From DASRTE01 sp035316885 (GTDB lineage: Bacteria > Actinomycetota > Actinomycetes > Jiangellales > Jiangellaceae), in the NCBI GenBank assembly GCA_035316885.1, contig DATHII010000247.1:1-24771 (forward strand): a stretch of DNA of 24,771 nt. Reading direction: 5' to 3'. This document shows, in pieces, positions 1 to 7,784 of the stretch. Below the pieces are notes generated by a model. The model did not search any database. It was not told where the DNA came from and saw only the letters and a list, made by a program, of their open reading frames with translations. The position numbers were made by a program, and so were the translations under genes. Position 1 is the stretch's first letter. The number at the start of each line of letters is the position of its first letter.

Positions 1-130
1 CATGCCCTGCCGCATTGGCCCGGGAGTAGCGGAGCAGCCCCGGCTGGACGTCGCGATAGATCAGCGCGAACGCGTGCTCGTCACCAGAACGAGCACGTGC
101 CAGGGTTTCGGGGAAGCTTTCCTCCAGCAT
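1..130 (-). CDS. ECF-type RNA polymerase sigma factor, N-terminal part (cut by left edge)
   Basis: The minus strand encodes an open N-terminus beginning MLEESFPETLARARSGDEHA and continuing FALIYRDVQPGLLRYSRANA up to the edge. This is the typical start of sigma-70 region 2 in extracytoplasmic-function sigma factors: acidic helix, then an 'F..IY....P.L.RY' core-polymerase-binding helix. About 43 residues are visible, so the subgroup cannot be named and any anti-sigma partner lies outside the window. I chose ATG at 130; a GTG at 142 is in frame and adds four residues. Neither has a clear Shine-Dalgarno sequence. The gene is divergent from the secreted-protein gene at 737, so the sigma factor might control it, but that is only an inference from position. 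Confidence 0.8.
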   Translation of the reverse strand, partial: MLEESFPETLARARSGDEHAFALIYRDVQPGLLRYSRANAAGH

Positions 131-249
131 GGTCCGGTCCACGGTCAGGTCGTGCGGCCGGTTGGCTCGCCCGGCCGAGGATAGCGGTACGACTCGTCGC
201 GTGCGCGGAAAACGGAAACTCGAATGTTGCGGGCGCCCAGGTGTAACGC

Positions 250-273
250 GACGGGGCGGGGCGACGTTGTTCC
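250..273 (-). promoter_or_regulatory. Possible ECF-type promoter for the sigma factor
   Basis: On the minus strand GGAAC (269-273) is followed after 15-16 nt by CGTC/GTCG (about 250-253). This spacing and composition resemble ECF-dependent promoters, which would fit autoregulation. The match is short and the region is GC-rich, so this is only a candidate. Confidence 0.25.
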
Positions 274-333
274 AGATGACACCTGTCGTGCGCGAGAAGA
301 TCCTTGCGGGTCTGGTCGCCGACTGAGGGGGGC

Positions 334-367
334 GCAACAGCCACGGCCTGCGGGCCGTGGCTGTTGC
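334..367. terminator. Perfect 15-bp hairpin, terminator-like, orphan
   Basis: Positions 334-348 pair without mismatch with 353-367, with a 4-nt TGCG loop. No T-run follows on either strand, which is common for actinobacterial terminators. It lies between two divergent genes, so it does not end either of them. It may stop a short unannotated transcript or block read-through towards the leader of the gene at 737. Confidence 0.55.
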
Positions 368-615
368 ATAAGGGGCCTATGACCTACGCCGTGCTGCCGG
401 CTCCAGCGGAATCACCGCCACGGTTCCGGAGGTCTGAGCCCCGCCATCGACGCCCCGAGCAGGGACCGCGCGGGCCTCCCGGCTGGGCACATGTCCGGAA
501 AGCTCCACGAATGCTCCTCGTCACCAAGCCATCGTGCCGTGAGCTTCACCAACGGCCAACGATCCTGCCGATGCACGCGCCAGTTGTGCACGGCACCCTC
601 CGAGTGTCTGCGGGG

Positions 616-636
616 GGCAGGCGTCGACCGCCTGCC
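616..636 (+). promoter_or_regulatory. Leader hairpin 1 of the secreted-protein gene
   Basis: Positions 616-623 pair with 629-636 (8 bp, no mismatch) around a 5-nt TCGAC loop. It is the first of three consecutive hairpins upstream of the start codon at 737. Confidence 0.45.
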
Positions 637-649
637 GTCCTCGGGTGTT

Positions 650-674
650 CCCGCGGCGGGTCTGCCGCCGCGGG
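650..674 (+). promoter_or_regulatory. Leader hairpin 2 of the secreted-protein gene
   Basis: Positions 650-659 pair with 665-674 (10 bp, all G/C) around a 5-nt loop. It could act as an attenuator or transcript stabiliser, or as a terminator for transcripts coming from upstream. Confidence 0.5.
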
Positions 675-681
675 TATGTGA

Positions 682-710
682 CCGGCCGGGACACAACCCG
701 TCCCGCCCGG
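682..710 (+). promoter_or_regulatory. Leader hairpin 3 of the secreted-protein gene
   Basis: Positions 682-692 pair with 700-710 (11 positions, one C-C mismatch) around a 7-nt loop. It ends 26 nt before the ATG and about 10 nt before the purine-rich ribosome-binding region, so it could affect translation initiation. Confidence 0.4.
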
Positions 711-736
711 ATCCAGTGCAAAGAGAGGTCAGGGGA

Positions 737-2734
737 ATGAGAACATTCGCTCAACTCGCCAGAAAGGTAACGTCGCCTCAGACGCGTCGCCCCAGGAGGT
801 CGTTGGGCCTTCTCGGCGTTGTGTGTCTCGTGGCCGCCGCGATGGTGGCCGCACCGGCGATGGCCAGTCACCCGCTCGCCACGCTGCCTGGAAGCAACTT
901 CGAGATCGACGTCGACGCCAACCTCAAGCTCGACGACGCCCCGCCCGCGGTGGACTGGGGGGTCCTGGCGCACCCGAACGGACCTGAGCTGCGCGCCACC
1001 GACGCCGATACCGGCCAGAACGACGACTCCTACAAGGGAGGCGTCAAGGAAGACACCGAGTGTCCGGATGAGACGACCGGCAGCATCCCGAACAACAAGA
1101 GCGACCTGCTCACCTTCCATGTCTACGAGGAGGCCGGCACGGCAGGACACCCCGGGTTCCTCAACCTCGCCTGGAGCCGGGTGAGTGATCCGAGCGGCAC
1201 GACCCTGATGGACTTCGAGTTCAACCAGTCCGAGGAAACCTGCGACGTGGGCCCGAACAAGGTTCGCACCGTAGACGACCTCCTGATCGAGTACGCGATC
1301 ACCCAGGGTGGTGCAACCGCCGAGATCAGTGGCCGCTTCTGGACCGGTTCCGCATGGGGTCCGGTCGTGGATCTCGATGACGGGACCGGGTGCGGCGGCG
1401 GTCCGTGTGCCGTCGGCACGATCAACACTTCGGTCATTCCGGCCGCCGAGTCCGACGGGCTCGGGGAGAAGCAGGCCCGCACCTTCGGTGAGGCGCAGAT
1501 CGACCTGCGGTTGATCTTCAACCCCGACGAGTGCGTATCGTTCGGCAGCGCGATGCTGAAGAGCCGGTCGTCCGACGCCTTCACCTCGCAGCTGAAGGAC
1601 TTCATCCGCCCGGTCGACATCGACCTGCAGAACTGCGCAAACGTGATCATCCGCAAGCAGACCGACCCGGATGAGGACCCGAACACCACGCTGTTCGGCT
1701 ACACCAAGTCGTTCGGCACCTTCCCCGCGACGCCGCCCACATTCCAACTCACCGACGACGGCGTGCAGGATTACGGCAACACAGTTCTCTTCGGCACGGG
1801 CTACACGGTCACCGAGGACGTGATCCCGGCCGGGTGGGACTTCGTCAATGTCGACTGCAGTGCGAGTACCGGAGTCACAGCATCGATCGTCGGCGCGACC
1901 GTCACGTTTGACATCGACGCCGACTCCGACGTGCTCGACTGCACCTACTTCAACGAGGCACCTGGAACCATCATCGTCGAGAAGATCACCGATGACGGCT
2001 TCGGGGCCTTCGATTTCACATCGGGCACCCTGACGCCGTCCCCGTTCACCCTGACGACAACCGCGGCAGGCGACGCCGGGAAGGACTCGCGGACGTTCAG
2101 CGATCTCGATCCCGGCACGTACGACGTGGCGGAGACCATTCCGGCGGGCTGGAACCTCGTGTCGGCGACATGTGACGACGGCAGCGATCCAGCGTCGATC
2201 GGCCTGTCGGCCGGTGAAACGGTGACCTGCACCTTCCACGATGCGCGTGAAAGGGGCGCGATCCTGATCACCAAGACCCGTAAGCACGCTGCAGACGGCG
2301 CGGGTGACCACCCGCACGCCAACGTCACGTTCACCGTCACCGGTGGCGAGCTTCCCGCGGGTGGCACCACCGTGGTGACCGACTCGAACGGCGAAGCCTG
2401 CCTCGATGGTCTGCTCCTGAGCTCGTTCGGGGGCGTCTACACCGTCACCGAGTCCGTGCCCGCCGGTTACGTGGCCGACGGTGACACGGCGAAGACGGTC
2501 AGCGTCACGACCGAGTCGACGTGTGGTGACGGGAACGAGGCGACGGTCAGCTTCAGCAACACGCCGCTGACCGATCTCACGGTCTCCGTCAACTCGCAGA
2601 TCGACGGCGGAACCGCATCGACGATCGACTGTGACGGTGTCACCGCCAGCACAGGCCCGAACGGCGACGGATCGCTGAGCCGTCTCAACCTCCCGCCGGG
2701 CACGTACACCTGCGTGGTGGTCATCGACCCGTGA
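737..2734 (+). CDS. Secreted protein with prealbumin-like (SpaA/Cna-B type) repeats
   Basis: The 665-residue product starts at ATG 737, preceded by GAGAGG and AGGGG. A basic N-terminus with RRPRR, a hydrophobic stretch (about 22-40) and an A-M-A site suggest signal peptidase cleavage after residue 43. Residues 44-301 form one large domain containing 'NKSDL', 'DPSGTTLMDFEFNQS', 'AESDGLG', 'RTFGEAQIDL' and 'KSRSSDAFTSQLKDF', which I recall from actinobacterial extracellular proteins with prealbumin-like modules. Three beta-sandwich repeats follow (about 302-410, 411-505, 506-610), each with a 'YTV/YDV.E..PAG' signature and an 'F.N/F.D' end strand. A shorter unit (611-665) carries 'LPPGTYTCVV'. 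No LPxTG sorting signal or C-terminal membrane helix is present, so release or non-covalent wall attachment is likely. Cysteine pairs suggest disulfides. Role unknown; adhesion or matrix is a guess. Confidence 0.85.
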   Translation: MRTFAQLARKVTSPQTRRPRRSLGLLGVVCLVAAAMVAAPAMASHPLATLPGSNFEIDVDANLKLDDAPPAVDWGVLAHPNGPELRATDADTGQNDDSYKGGVKEDTECPDETTGSIPNNKSDLLTFHVYEEAGTAGHPGFLNLAWSRVSDPSGTTLMDFEFNQSEETCDVGPNKVRTVDDLLIEYAITQGGATAEISGRFWTGSAWGPVVDLDDGTGCGGGPCAVGTINTSVIPAAESDGLGEKQARTFGEAQIDLRLIFNPDECVSFGSAMLKSRSSDAFTSQLKDFIRPVDIDLQNCANVIIRKQTDPDEDPNTTLFGYTKSFGTFPATPPTFQLTDDGVQDYGNTVLFGTGYTVTEDVIPAGWDFVNVDCSASTGVTASIVGATVTFDIDADSDVLDCTYFNEAPGTIIVEKITDDGFGAFDFTSGTLTPSPFTLTTTAAGDAGKDSRTFSDLDPGTYDVAETIPAGWNLVSATCDDGSDPASIGLSAGETVTCTFHDARERGAILITKTRKHAADGAGDHPHANVTFTVTGGELPAGGTTVVTDSNGEACLDGLLLSSFGGVYTVTESVPAGYVADGDTAKTVSVTTESTCGDGNEATVSFSNTPLTDLTVSVNSQIDGGTASTIDCDGVTASTGPNGDGSLSRLNLPPGTYTCVVVIDP

Positions 2735-2761
2735 TCCGATGAGGAGGTAGATCGCACCTGA

Positions 2762-2799
2762 GTTCGCGGGCCCCGGGTACCTTCCCGGGGCCCGCGAAC
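2762..2799 (+). terminator. Strong hairpin terminator after the secreted-protein gene
   Basis: Positions 2762-2777 pair perfectly with 2784-2799 (16 bp) around a 6-nt TACCTT loop, 27 nt after the stop codon. There is no T-tract, as is usual in GC-rich actinomycetes. It separates the secreted-protein gene from glgB. Confidence 0.85.
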
Positions 2800-2895
2800 G
2801 TGTGTCCCGGTGACCACCACGTCCGAGCACACAACCACACTGTCCCGAGCGGAGGATCGGCGAGACGTGCGTTCCCGCGTCATGCCGGCTCCCGT

Positions 2896-2908
2896 TAGGG
2901 TCGGCGGA
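2896..2908 (+). promoter_or_regulatory. -10 box TAGGGT directly upstream of glgB (leaderless-type)
   Basis: TAGGGT (2896-2901) fits the actinobacterial TAnnnT -10 pattern and lies 7 nt before ATG 2909, so transcription would start at or near the start codon. GGCGGA in the same spacer could alternatively act as a ribosome-binding site. I see no convincing -35 element. Confidence 0.4.
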
Positions 2909-4810
2909 ATGACAGCGGTGCCGTCGTTCCTCGGCGATGTGGACCTCCATCTCTTCGGCGAAGGCCGCCACGAGCGGCTCTGGGACGTCCTCGGGGCCCA
3001 CGTGCGGACTGAGGGGAAGAACAGCGGCACATCGTTCGCGGTCTGGGCACCTCATGCGAACGAGGTGCGGGTCGTCGGCGACTTCAACGGCTGGAACGGT
3101 GAGGGTCACCTGCTGCAACCGGTCGGGACCAGCGGGATCTGGGAGTTGTTCGTCCCCGGCGTCGGAGACGGCATCCACTACAAGTACGAGATCCACGGCG
3201 CGGACGGCTCGTGGAAGCTGCGGGCCGACCCGCTGGCCTTCCGTTCGGAGACACCGCCGGCCACTGCGTCCGTAGTCTTTACCTCGGCATACGTCTGGGA
3301 CGACGCCGAATGGATGGCGACACGTGCTCAGGTCGACACGGCTCACGACCGGCCGATGTCGGTCTACGAGGTGCACCTCGGGTCGTGGCGGCGCGGCCGG
3401 TCCTATCGCGCGCTCGCCGACGAGTTGACCGCGTACGTCACCGAGACCGGTTTTACCCACGTCGAGCTCCTGCCCGTCGCCGAGCACCCCTACGGCGGCT
3501 CGTGGGGATACCAGGTCACGTCATACTTCGCACCGACGGCGCGCTTCGGCTCCCCCGACGACTTCCGCTATCTCGTCGACCGCCTCCACCAGGCCGGTGT
3601 CGGTGTGATCGTCGACTGGGTGCCGGGCCACTTCCCGAAGGACGACTGGGCGCTGGCCCGCTTTGACGGCGCTCCCCTCTACGAGCACCCCGATCCGCGC
3701 CGGGGCGAGCAGCCGGACTGGGGCACTTACGTGTTCGACTACGGCCGTCCGGAGGTCCGCAACTTCCTGGTGGCCAACGCCCTGTACTGGCTCGAGGAGT
3801 TCCACGTCGACGGGCTGCGGGTCGACGCCGTCGCCTCGATGCTCTACCTCGACTACTCCCGCCCCGACGGGCAGTGGCTGCCCAACGTCTACGGAGGACG
3901 CGAGAACCTCGAGGCGATATCGCTGCTCCAGGAGGTCAACGCGACGGCCTACAAGCGGGTGCCAGGCATCGTGACGATCGCCGAGGAGTCGACGGCGTGG
4001 CCTGCCGTAACCAAGCCCACCCACCTGGGCGGTCTCGGCTTCGGGCTCAAGTGGAACATGGGCTGGATGCACGACTCGCTGGGCTATCTCTCCCACGACC
4101 CTGTGCACCGGCAGTACCACCACCACCAGATGACGTTCTCGTTGATGTATGCATACAGCGAGAACTTCCTGCTGCCGGTCTCGCACGACGAGGTCGTGCA
4201 CGGGAAGGGGTCGTTGCTGCGAAAGATTCCCGGTGACCGATGGCAACAACTCGCCACTGTGCGCGCCTTCCTCGCGCTGATGTGGGCCCACCCGGGCAAG
4301 CAGCTGATCTTCATGGGCATCGAGCTGGGCCAGGAGTCGGAGTGGGCGGAGTCGCGCGAACTGGACTGGTGGCTGCTCGAGCACGCCGAGCACGCGGGTG
4401 TCCAGCGTCTGGTCTGCGACCTCAACCGGATCTACCGGGACAGCCCGGCGCTGTGGTCCCAGGACTCCGAGCCGGCCGGTTTCGAGTGGATCGACGCCAA
4501 CGACGCCGCTGGGAACGTCTTCTCCTTCCTGCGCTGGGGAACGGACGGGTCTGTCGTCGCCTGTGTCGCCAACTTCTCCGCCCTGCCGCACGAGGGCTAC
4601 CGCCTCGGCCTGCCGGCTCCGGGTACCTGGACCGAAGCCGTCAACACGGATGCTCTCGACTACTCCGGGTCGGGGGTCGGGAACCTCGGGGGAATCCAAA
4701 CCGAGAAGGTCGCGTGGCACGGCCGACCGGTGTCGGCCAAACTCCGGCTGCCTCCGCTCGGCACACTGTGGTTGTGCAGACCTGCCGACGCCCACCTTGA
4801 TCGTCGTTAG
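2909..4810 (+). CDS. glgB: 1,4-alpha-glucan branching enzyme
   Basis: The 633-residue protein transfers alpha-1,4-glucan segments to alpha-1,6 positions during glycogen synthesis. The N-terminal 'DLHLFGEGRHERLWDVLGAH' is followed by a CBM48 domain ('TSFAVWAPHANEVRVVGDFNGW', about 41-63) and a GH13 barrel. Catalytic residues are visible: nucleophile D306 in 'DGLRVDAVASM', acid/base E359 in 'IAEEST', and D427 in 'SHDEVVHGKGS'. The C-terminal beta-sandwich ends at about residue 620. It is shorter than the roughly 730-residue enzymes because it lacks the extra N1 domain. An in-frame ATG at 2810 would add 33 residues of no GlgB character, so I placed the start at 2909. No other glycogen gene is adjacent; the gene stands alone between a terminator and a gene-poor gap. 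Confidence 0.95.
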   Translation: MTAVPSFLGDVDLHLFGEGRHERLWDVLGAHVRTEGKNSGTSFAVWAPHANEVRVVGDFNGWNGEGHLLQPVGTSGIWELFVPGVGDGIHYKYEIHGADGSWKLRADPLAFRSETPPATASVVFTSAYVWDDAEWMATRAQVDTAHDRPMSVYEVHLGSWRRGRSYRALADELTAYVTETGFTHVELLPVAEHPYGGSWGYQVTSYFAPTARFGSPDDFRYLVDRLHQAGVGVIVDWVPGHFPKDDWALARFDGAPLYEHPDPRRGEQPDWGTYVFDYGRPEVRNFLVANALYWLEEFHVDGLRVDAVASMLYLDYSRPDGQWLPNVYGGRENLEAISLLQEVNATAYKRVPGIVTIAEESTAWPAVTKPTHLGGLGFGLKWNMGWMHDSLGYLSHDPVHRQYHHHQMTFSLMYAYSENFLLPVSHDEVVHGKGSLLRKIPGDRWQQLATVRAFLALMWAHPGKQLIFMGIELGQESEWAESRELDWWLLEHAEHAGVQRLVCDLNRIYRDSPALWSQDSEPAGFEWIDANDAAGNVFSFLRWGTDGSVVACVANFSALPHEGYRLGLPAPGTWTEAVNTDALDYSGSGVGNLGGIQTEKVAWHGRPVSAKLRLPPLGTLWLCRPADAHLDRR

Positions 4811-5139
4811 AAAAGTGCTTCTCCAGCGACACAGATCGACCAATGATCACGGAGCCAGTACAGCTATCTACCGTAGATCGCGACGGGAAGGAACGGAGTG
4901 CTTCACTCACGGACCTCTACGTGGCTTGCGGCCTTGGTCCGCCGCAAGCCGTCCCTGAAGGTGCGTCCTCCGGGTCTCATCATTTGATCGTAAAGCGCCT
5001 ACAACAGCACTCCTCAGCGCTCCGCGCCCTTCTCCCCCACATACGGGGTCCCGAGGCACAACAACTGTGGACAAGTTCATGACGAAGCCGCGCCGACGGT
5101 TGCCGGCGGCGTTGGGTCGTCAGCGTGTCGCGGTGGTGC
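4811..5139. other. 329-bp gap between convergent genes; no credible gene
   Basis: The stretch contains a hairpin at 4923-4950 and is visibly less GC-rich than its surroundings around 4830-5080. An open frame (+, 4843-5082, 79 codons) has no ribosome-binding site and no recognisable product. I found no repeat borders or integrase fragments that would mark it as a mobile remnant. Confidence 0.5.
4923..4950. terminator. Probable bidirectional terminator hairpin
   Basis: Positions 4923-4932 pair perfectly with 4941-4950 (10 bp, 8-nt loop) in the gap between the converging glgB and AAA ATPase genes. It lies 113 nt after the glgB stop and 190 nt after the ATPase stop, so it could serve either. Confidence 0.55.
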
Positions 5140-6612
5140 TCAGTCGGGCGGTGCCGTCAGCCGCTCGTGGCGCCGCGGTGCATAGGCGAACCAGCCTCGG
5201 CTTGGGTACGCTCCGACCTCGCCTTCCTCCTCCCCGGGTGTCCCGAGCAGCCGTCGGGTGAGCACTCCCTGTGCCGCCATCAGCTCGTCTGCTGCGGCGT
5301 GGACGTCTTCGGCTTCCGTCAGCGCGACACCCCGTTCGGCCGCGATCAGCGTCGCCCGCCGGGTCATCTCCTTGACGAACGACGCCGGCACGCCGGCAGT
5401 GCGCTCCACGACTTGGTCCACGTCAGCCGCGGGAAGCTCGATGCCGCGCCCGTATATGTCGAGCAAGCGGCGACGGCCGGCTGCGTCCGGTAGCGGGATC
5501 TCGACGGCGAGGTCGACTCGTCCTGGCCGCTGCGCGAGCGCCGTCTCGAGCAGGTCGACCCGGTTGGTCGTGAGCAGGAAGCAGACGTCGGAGTCGCTCG
5601 TCAGTCCGTCCATCTCGTCGAGGACCGTGAAGAGCAGTGGGTTGCCGTTCGGCGTGAAGGATCGATCCTCGGCGACCAGGTCACAATCCTCCAGCACGAT
5701 GAGCGATGGCTGGAGGACCCGAGCCATCGCGCACGCCTCGGCCACGAACCGAATCGCTGGTCCGGCGAGCAGGATGACTGTGAACTCATGCAACCCGCCA
5801 GTGAGGTAGCGCACCGTGTGGGTCTTCCCGGTTCCCGGTGGGCCATAGAACAGCACTCCCCGCTTGAGGTGGCGACCTTCGGCGAGCAGTCGCTCGCGGT
5901 GTCGTGCCACACCGACGACCTGCCGTTCGATCCGCTCCAGGACGCCGTCGGGCAGGACGACGTCGAGCCGATCCAGCTCCGGACGGCGGTGGAAGCGGAT
6001 CGGGCCGACACCGGGTTCGAACTCGCTGGGCTCGAAGGAGAGCACCTGCCCGCGGAGCGCATTGCGCGCCGCGCGCTCGTCGCGCAGGCCGGCCAACCAG
6101 GCTCGGCCGTCCTCGGCCGTCCGCGCGAGCACCTCGAGGCTTGGCAGCTGACCGTGGCTGGGATTCCCGCCGCGCAGCAGCAGCGCCAGCCGCTGTCGGC
6201 CGTCGTCGACCAGATAGAGCCCGAATCGGACGCAGGTGCGCTCGTCGTCGACGCTTACCGGAACAGCCGTGTAGTCGACCGCACCGACCCAGAACGCCCC
6301 GTGCCGGCGACTCGCCTCTAGCAGCTCCGTGAGCGAGTGGTGCTCGCGACCTCCGCCCGCGACACCCACGAGCTCATGCCGAATACCCGGGCGTTCGAGC
6401 AGGTGGTCGAGCGCGAACTGGATGGTCGCATGCTCGAACGAGCGGAACTGCTCCGTCACGACCGGCAGTGCGAGGGGATCGGACTCGACGAACGACTCGA
6501 CCCGAGCGACGAGCGATTCCGTGCCCTCGGGTCCCGACCGCGCCGTATGGACGACCCGCTCCAGGAACTCCTGGAACAGCGCCCCGAACTGGCTGACCTC
6601 GGTCTCGTCCAC
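5140..6612 (-). CDS. AAA-family ATPase with unusual Walker B (LEDCD)
   Basis: The 490-residue product has an uncharacterised N-terminal half (1-200) and one AAA module. Visible motifs are Walker A GPPGTGKT (257-264), Walker B region LIVLEDCD (304-311), 'FTVLDEMDGL' (328-337), sensor-1 TTN (348-350) and an arginine-finger segment 'QRPGRVD' (361-367), followed by the helical lid up to about 445. The module resembles FtsH/spastin/BCS1 classic AAA proteins, but there is no membrane helix and no HExxH protease motif, so it is probably a soluble remodelling ATPase with unknown substrate. The Walker B order E-D rather than D-E recalls Bcs1-type proteins. The start is GTG 6612, 6 nt after a TAGGGT box. 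The gene stands alone, 194 bp from the thioredoxin gene and convergent with glgB. Confidence 0.85.
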   Translation of the reverse strand: MDETEVSQFGALFQEFLERVVHTARSGPEGTESLVARVESFVESDPLALPVVTEQFRSFEHATIQFALDHLLERPGIRHELVGVAGGGREHHSLTELLEASRRHGAFWVGAVDYTAVPVSVDDERTCVRFGLYLVDDGRQRLALLLRGGNPSHGQLPSLEVLARTAEDGRAWLAGLRDERAARNALRGQVLSFEPSEFEPGVGPIRFHRRPELDRLDVVLPDGVLERIERQVVGVARHRERLLAEGRHLKRGVLFYGPPGTGKTHTVRYLTGGLHEFTVILLAGPAIRFVAEACAMARVLQPSLIVLEDCDLVAEDRSFTPNGNPLLFTVLDEMDGLTSDSDVCFLLTTNRVDLLETALAQRPGRVDLAVEIPLPDAAGRRRLLDIYGRGIELPAADVDQVVERTAGVPASFVKEMTRRATLIAAERGVALTEAEDVHAAADELMAAQGVLTRRLLGTPGEEEGEVGAYPSRGWFAYAPRRHERLTAPPD

Positions 6613-6618
6613 CCGAGC

Positions 6619-6650
6619 ACCCTACGAGTCTGGCCACTACAGGGTGTCAA
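6619..6650 (-). promoter_or_regulatory. Promoter candidate of the AAA ATPase gene
   Basis: On the minus strand TTGACA (6645-6650) and TAGGGT (6619-6624) precede the GTG start, with 6 nt between the -10 box and the start codon, which implies a leaderless or nearly leaderless mRNA. The 20-nt spacer is longer than the usual 17-18 nt, so the -35 assignment is weaker than the -10. Confidence 0.4.
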
Positions 6651-6806
6651 TGGTCGCGGGAAATCTCGCGCGCGTGCGGCTGGTGATCCGGAACTGGCGG
6701 AAGCCCCGACTGCGGTAGTTTGGCAGGTGGCCGCCGTAGCCTCCCCGACGTACTCCGGCACGAGCCCGAACGTGTCGATGGATGACGACCTGGTCGACGA
6801 GCATGC

Positions 6807-7733
6807 TCAGAACAAGGCGCTGGCCAGCGCCGAGCGGGCCTTGACCACCCGGGGATCGGCCAGGCCGACGATCTCGAACAGCTCCACCAGCCGGGCCCGT
6901 GCCTGCTCGCGATCATCGCCGGCGACGCGGCGGACCGTCTCGATGAGGCGGCTGAAGGCGGCGTCGACCCGTCCGGCGAGAACCTCGACGTCCGCCGCGG
7001 CCAGCTGGGCGTCGACGTCGGTGGGGCGCTGGGCGGCGGCTGCGACCACGGCATCGGGGTCGGCGCCATCACTGCGGCGGAACAGCTCGACCTGCGCGAG
7101 CCCGGCTTTCGCGTCTGGGTCGGCCGGCGCTTCGGCCAGCAGGGCCCGGTATGCGGCTGCGGCAGCGTCGAAGTCACCCTTCTCGATCGCCTCGTAGGCC
7201 GCGTCGTAGCGCGGGTCGTGCGGCGGCTCGGCCGGTTCCTCCTTCTCAGCACCGTCGGTGGACCGGATTTCCAGCCGGCCGGTCACGCCGTTCGCGGCCG
7301 CCACCTGGAAGAGCTGCTCGAGCACCTCGCGGACCTGGGGCTCGGGCATGGCTCCCTGGAACAGCGGCACCGGCTGGCCCTTGAGGACGGCGAACACCGA
7401 GGGGATGGACTGCACCTGAAAGGCCGCGCCGAGCTGCTGGTTGGCGTCGACGTCAATTGTGGCGAGCAGGAACCTGCCGTCGTACTCGTCGGCCAGCTTC
7501 TCCAGGATCGGCGACAACTGCTTGCAGGGCTGGCACCAGTCGGCCCAGAAGTCGATGACGACCGGCACCGACATCGACCGGTTGAGGACCTCTGCCTGGA
7601 ACGTGGCCTCGCTCACCTCGACGACGACCCCGGTGGCCACCGCTGCGTTGGGTGCACCCACTGGCGCCTGCGACCTCGCGGCCAGCGCCGACAGGTCCAC
7701 GGCGCCAGGGCGCATGAAGCTCTCCGCACTCAT
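6807..7733 (-). CDS. cnoX: Thioredoxin-TPR protein (CnoX/YbbN-type co-chaperone)
   Basis: The 308-residue protein has a thioredoxin domain (about 36-147) with active site WCQPC (66-70) and the cis-proline loop 'SIPSVF' (109-114). An acidic linker (160-172) leads to a C-terminal helical TPR-like region (about 175-308, 'AAYEAIEKGDFDAAAAAYRALL'). This layout is that of CnoX/YbbN, a chaperone-like holdase that hands clients to GroEL or DnaK. Escherichia coli CnoX has lost the CxxC pair; here both cysteines are kept, though Gln replaces the common Gly, so redox activity is plausible. GGGGGAGG lies 8 nt before ATG 7733. The gene follows icmA by 51 bp on the same strand and could be cotranscribed. 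Confidence 0.88.
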   Translation of the reverse strand: MSAESFMRPGAVDLSALAARSQAPVGAPNAAVATGVVVEVSEATFQAEVLNRSMSVPVVIDFWADWCQPCKQLSPILEKLADEYDGRFLLATIDVDANQQLGAAFQVQSIPSVFAVLKGQPVPLFQGAMPEPQVREVLEQLFQVAAANGVTGRLEIRSTDGAEKEEPAEPPHDPRYDAAYEAIEKGDFDAAAAAYRALLAEAPADPDAKAGLAQVELFRRSDGADPDAVVAAAAQRPTDVDAQLAAADVEVLAGRVDAAFSRLIETVRRVAGDDREQARARLVELFEIVGLADPRVVKARSALASALF

Positions 7734-7784
7734 GCACCCATCCTCCCCCGCCGGGCACGGGCGCCGCCATGAGGGGTGGAGGGG

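Larger units (their letters stand above)
131..736. other. 606-bp gap between divergent genes; no credible gene
   Basis: Open frames here (for example + 304-681 and - 412-696) lack recognisable protein character, with long Arg/Pro/Gly-rich stretches and no conserved motif, and I read them as noncoding. The gap holds a 15-bp perfect hairpin (334-367) and three hairpins close to the downstream gene (616-636, 650-674, 682-710). The rest should contain the promoters of the two divergent genes and a long 5' leader for the secreted protein. I recognise no known riboswitch family. Confidence 0.6.

Noticed and set aside
129..326. 65-codon plus-strand open frame ending just before the orphan hairpin
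   Set aside because: It overlaps the sigma factor start and its predicted promoter region, and most of it is Arg-rich shadow sequence. The position before a hairpin is suggestive but not enough.
2810..2908. N-terminal extension of glgB from ATG 2810
   Set aside because: The added 33 residues are unlike GlgB, and the ATG at 2909 has both a TAGGGT box and a purine-rich spacer directly upstream.
521..3487. 988-codon minus-strand open frame opposite the secreted protein and glgB
   Set aside because: It spans a strong terminator and two unrelated genes, and its translation shows no domain; it is a GC-bias shadow frame.
4843..5082. 79-codon open frame in the glgB / AAA gap
   Set aside because: No ribosome-binding site, no leaderless -10 box at the right distance, no recognisable sequence, and it contains the 4923-4950 hairpin.
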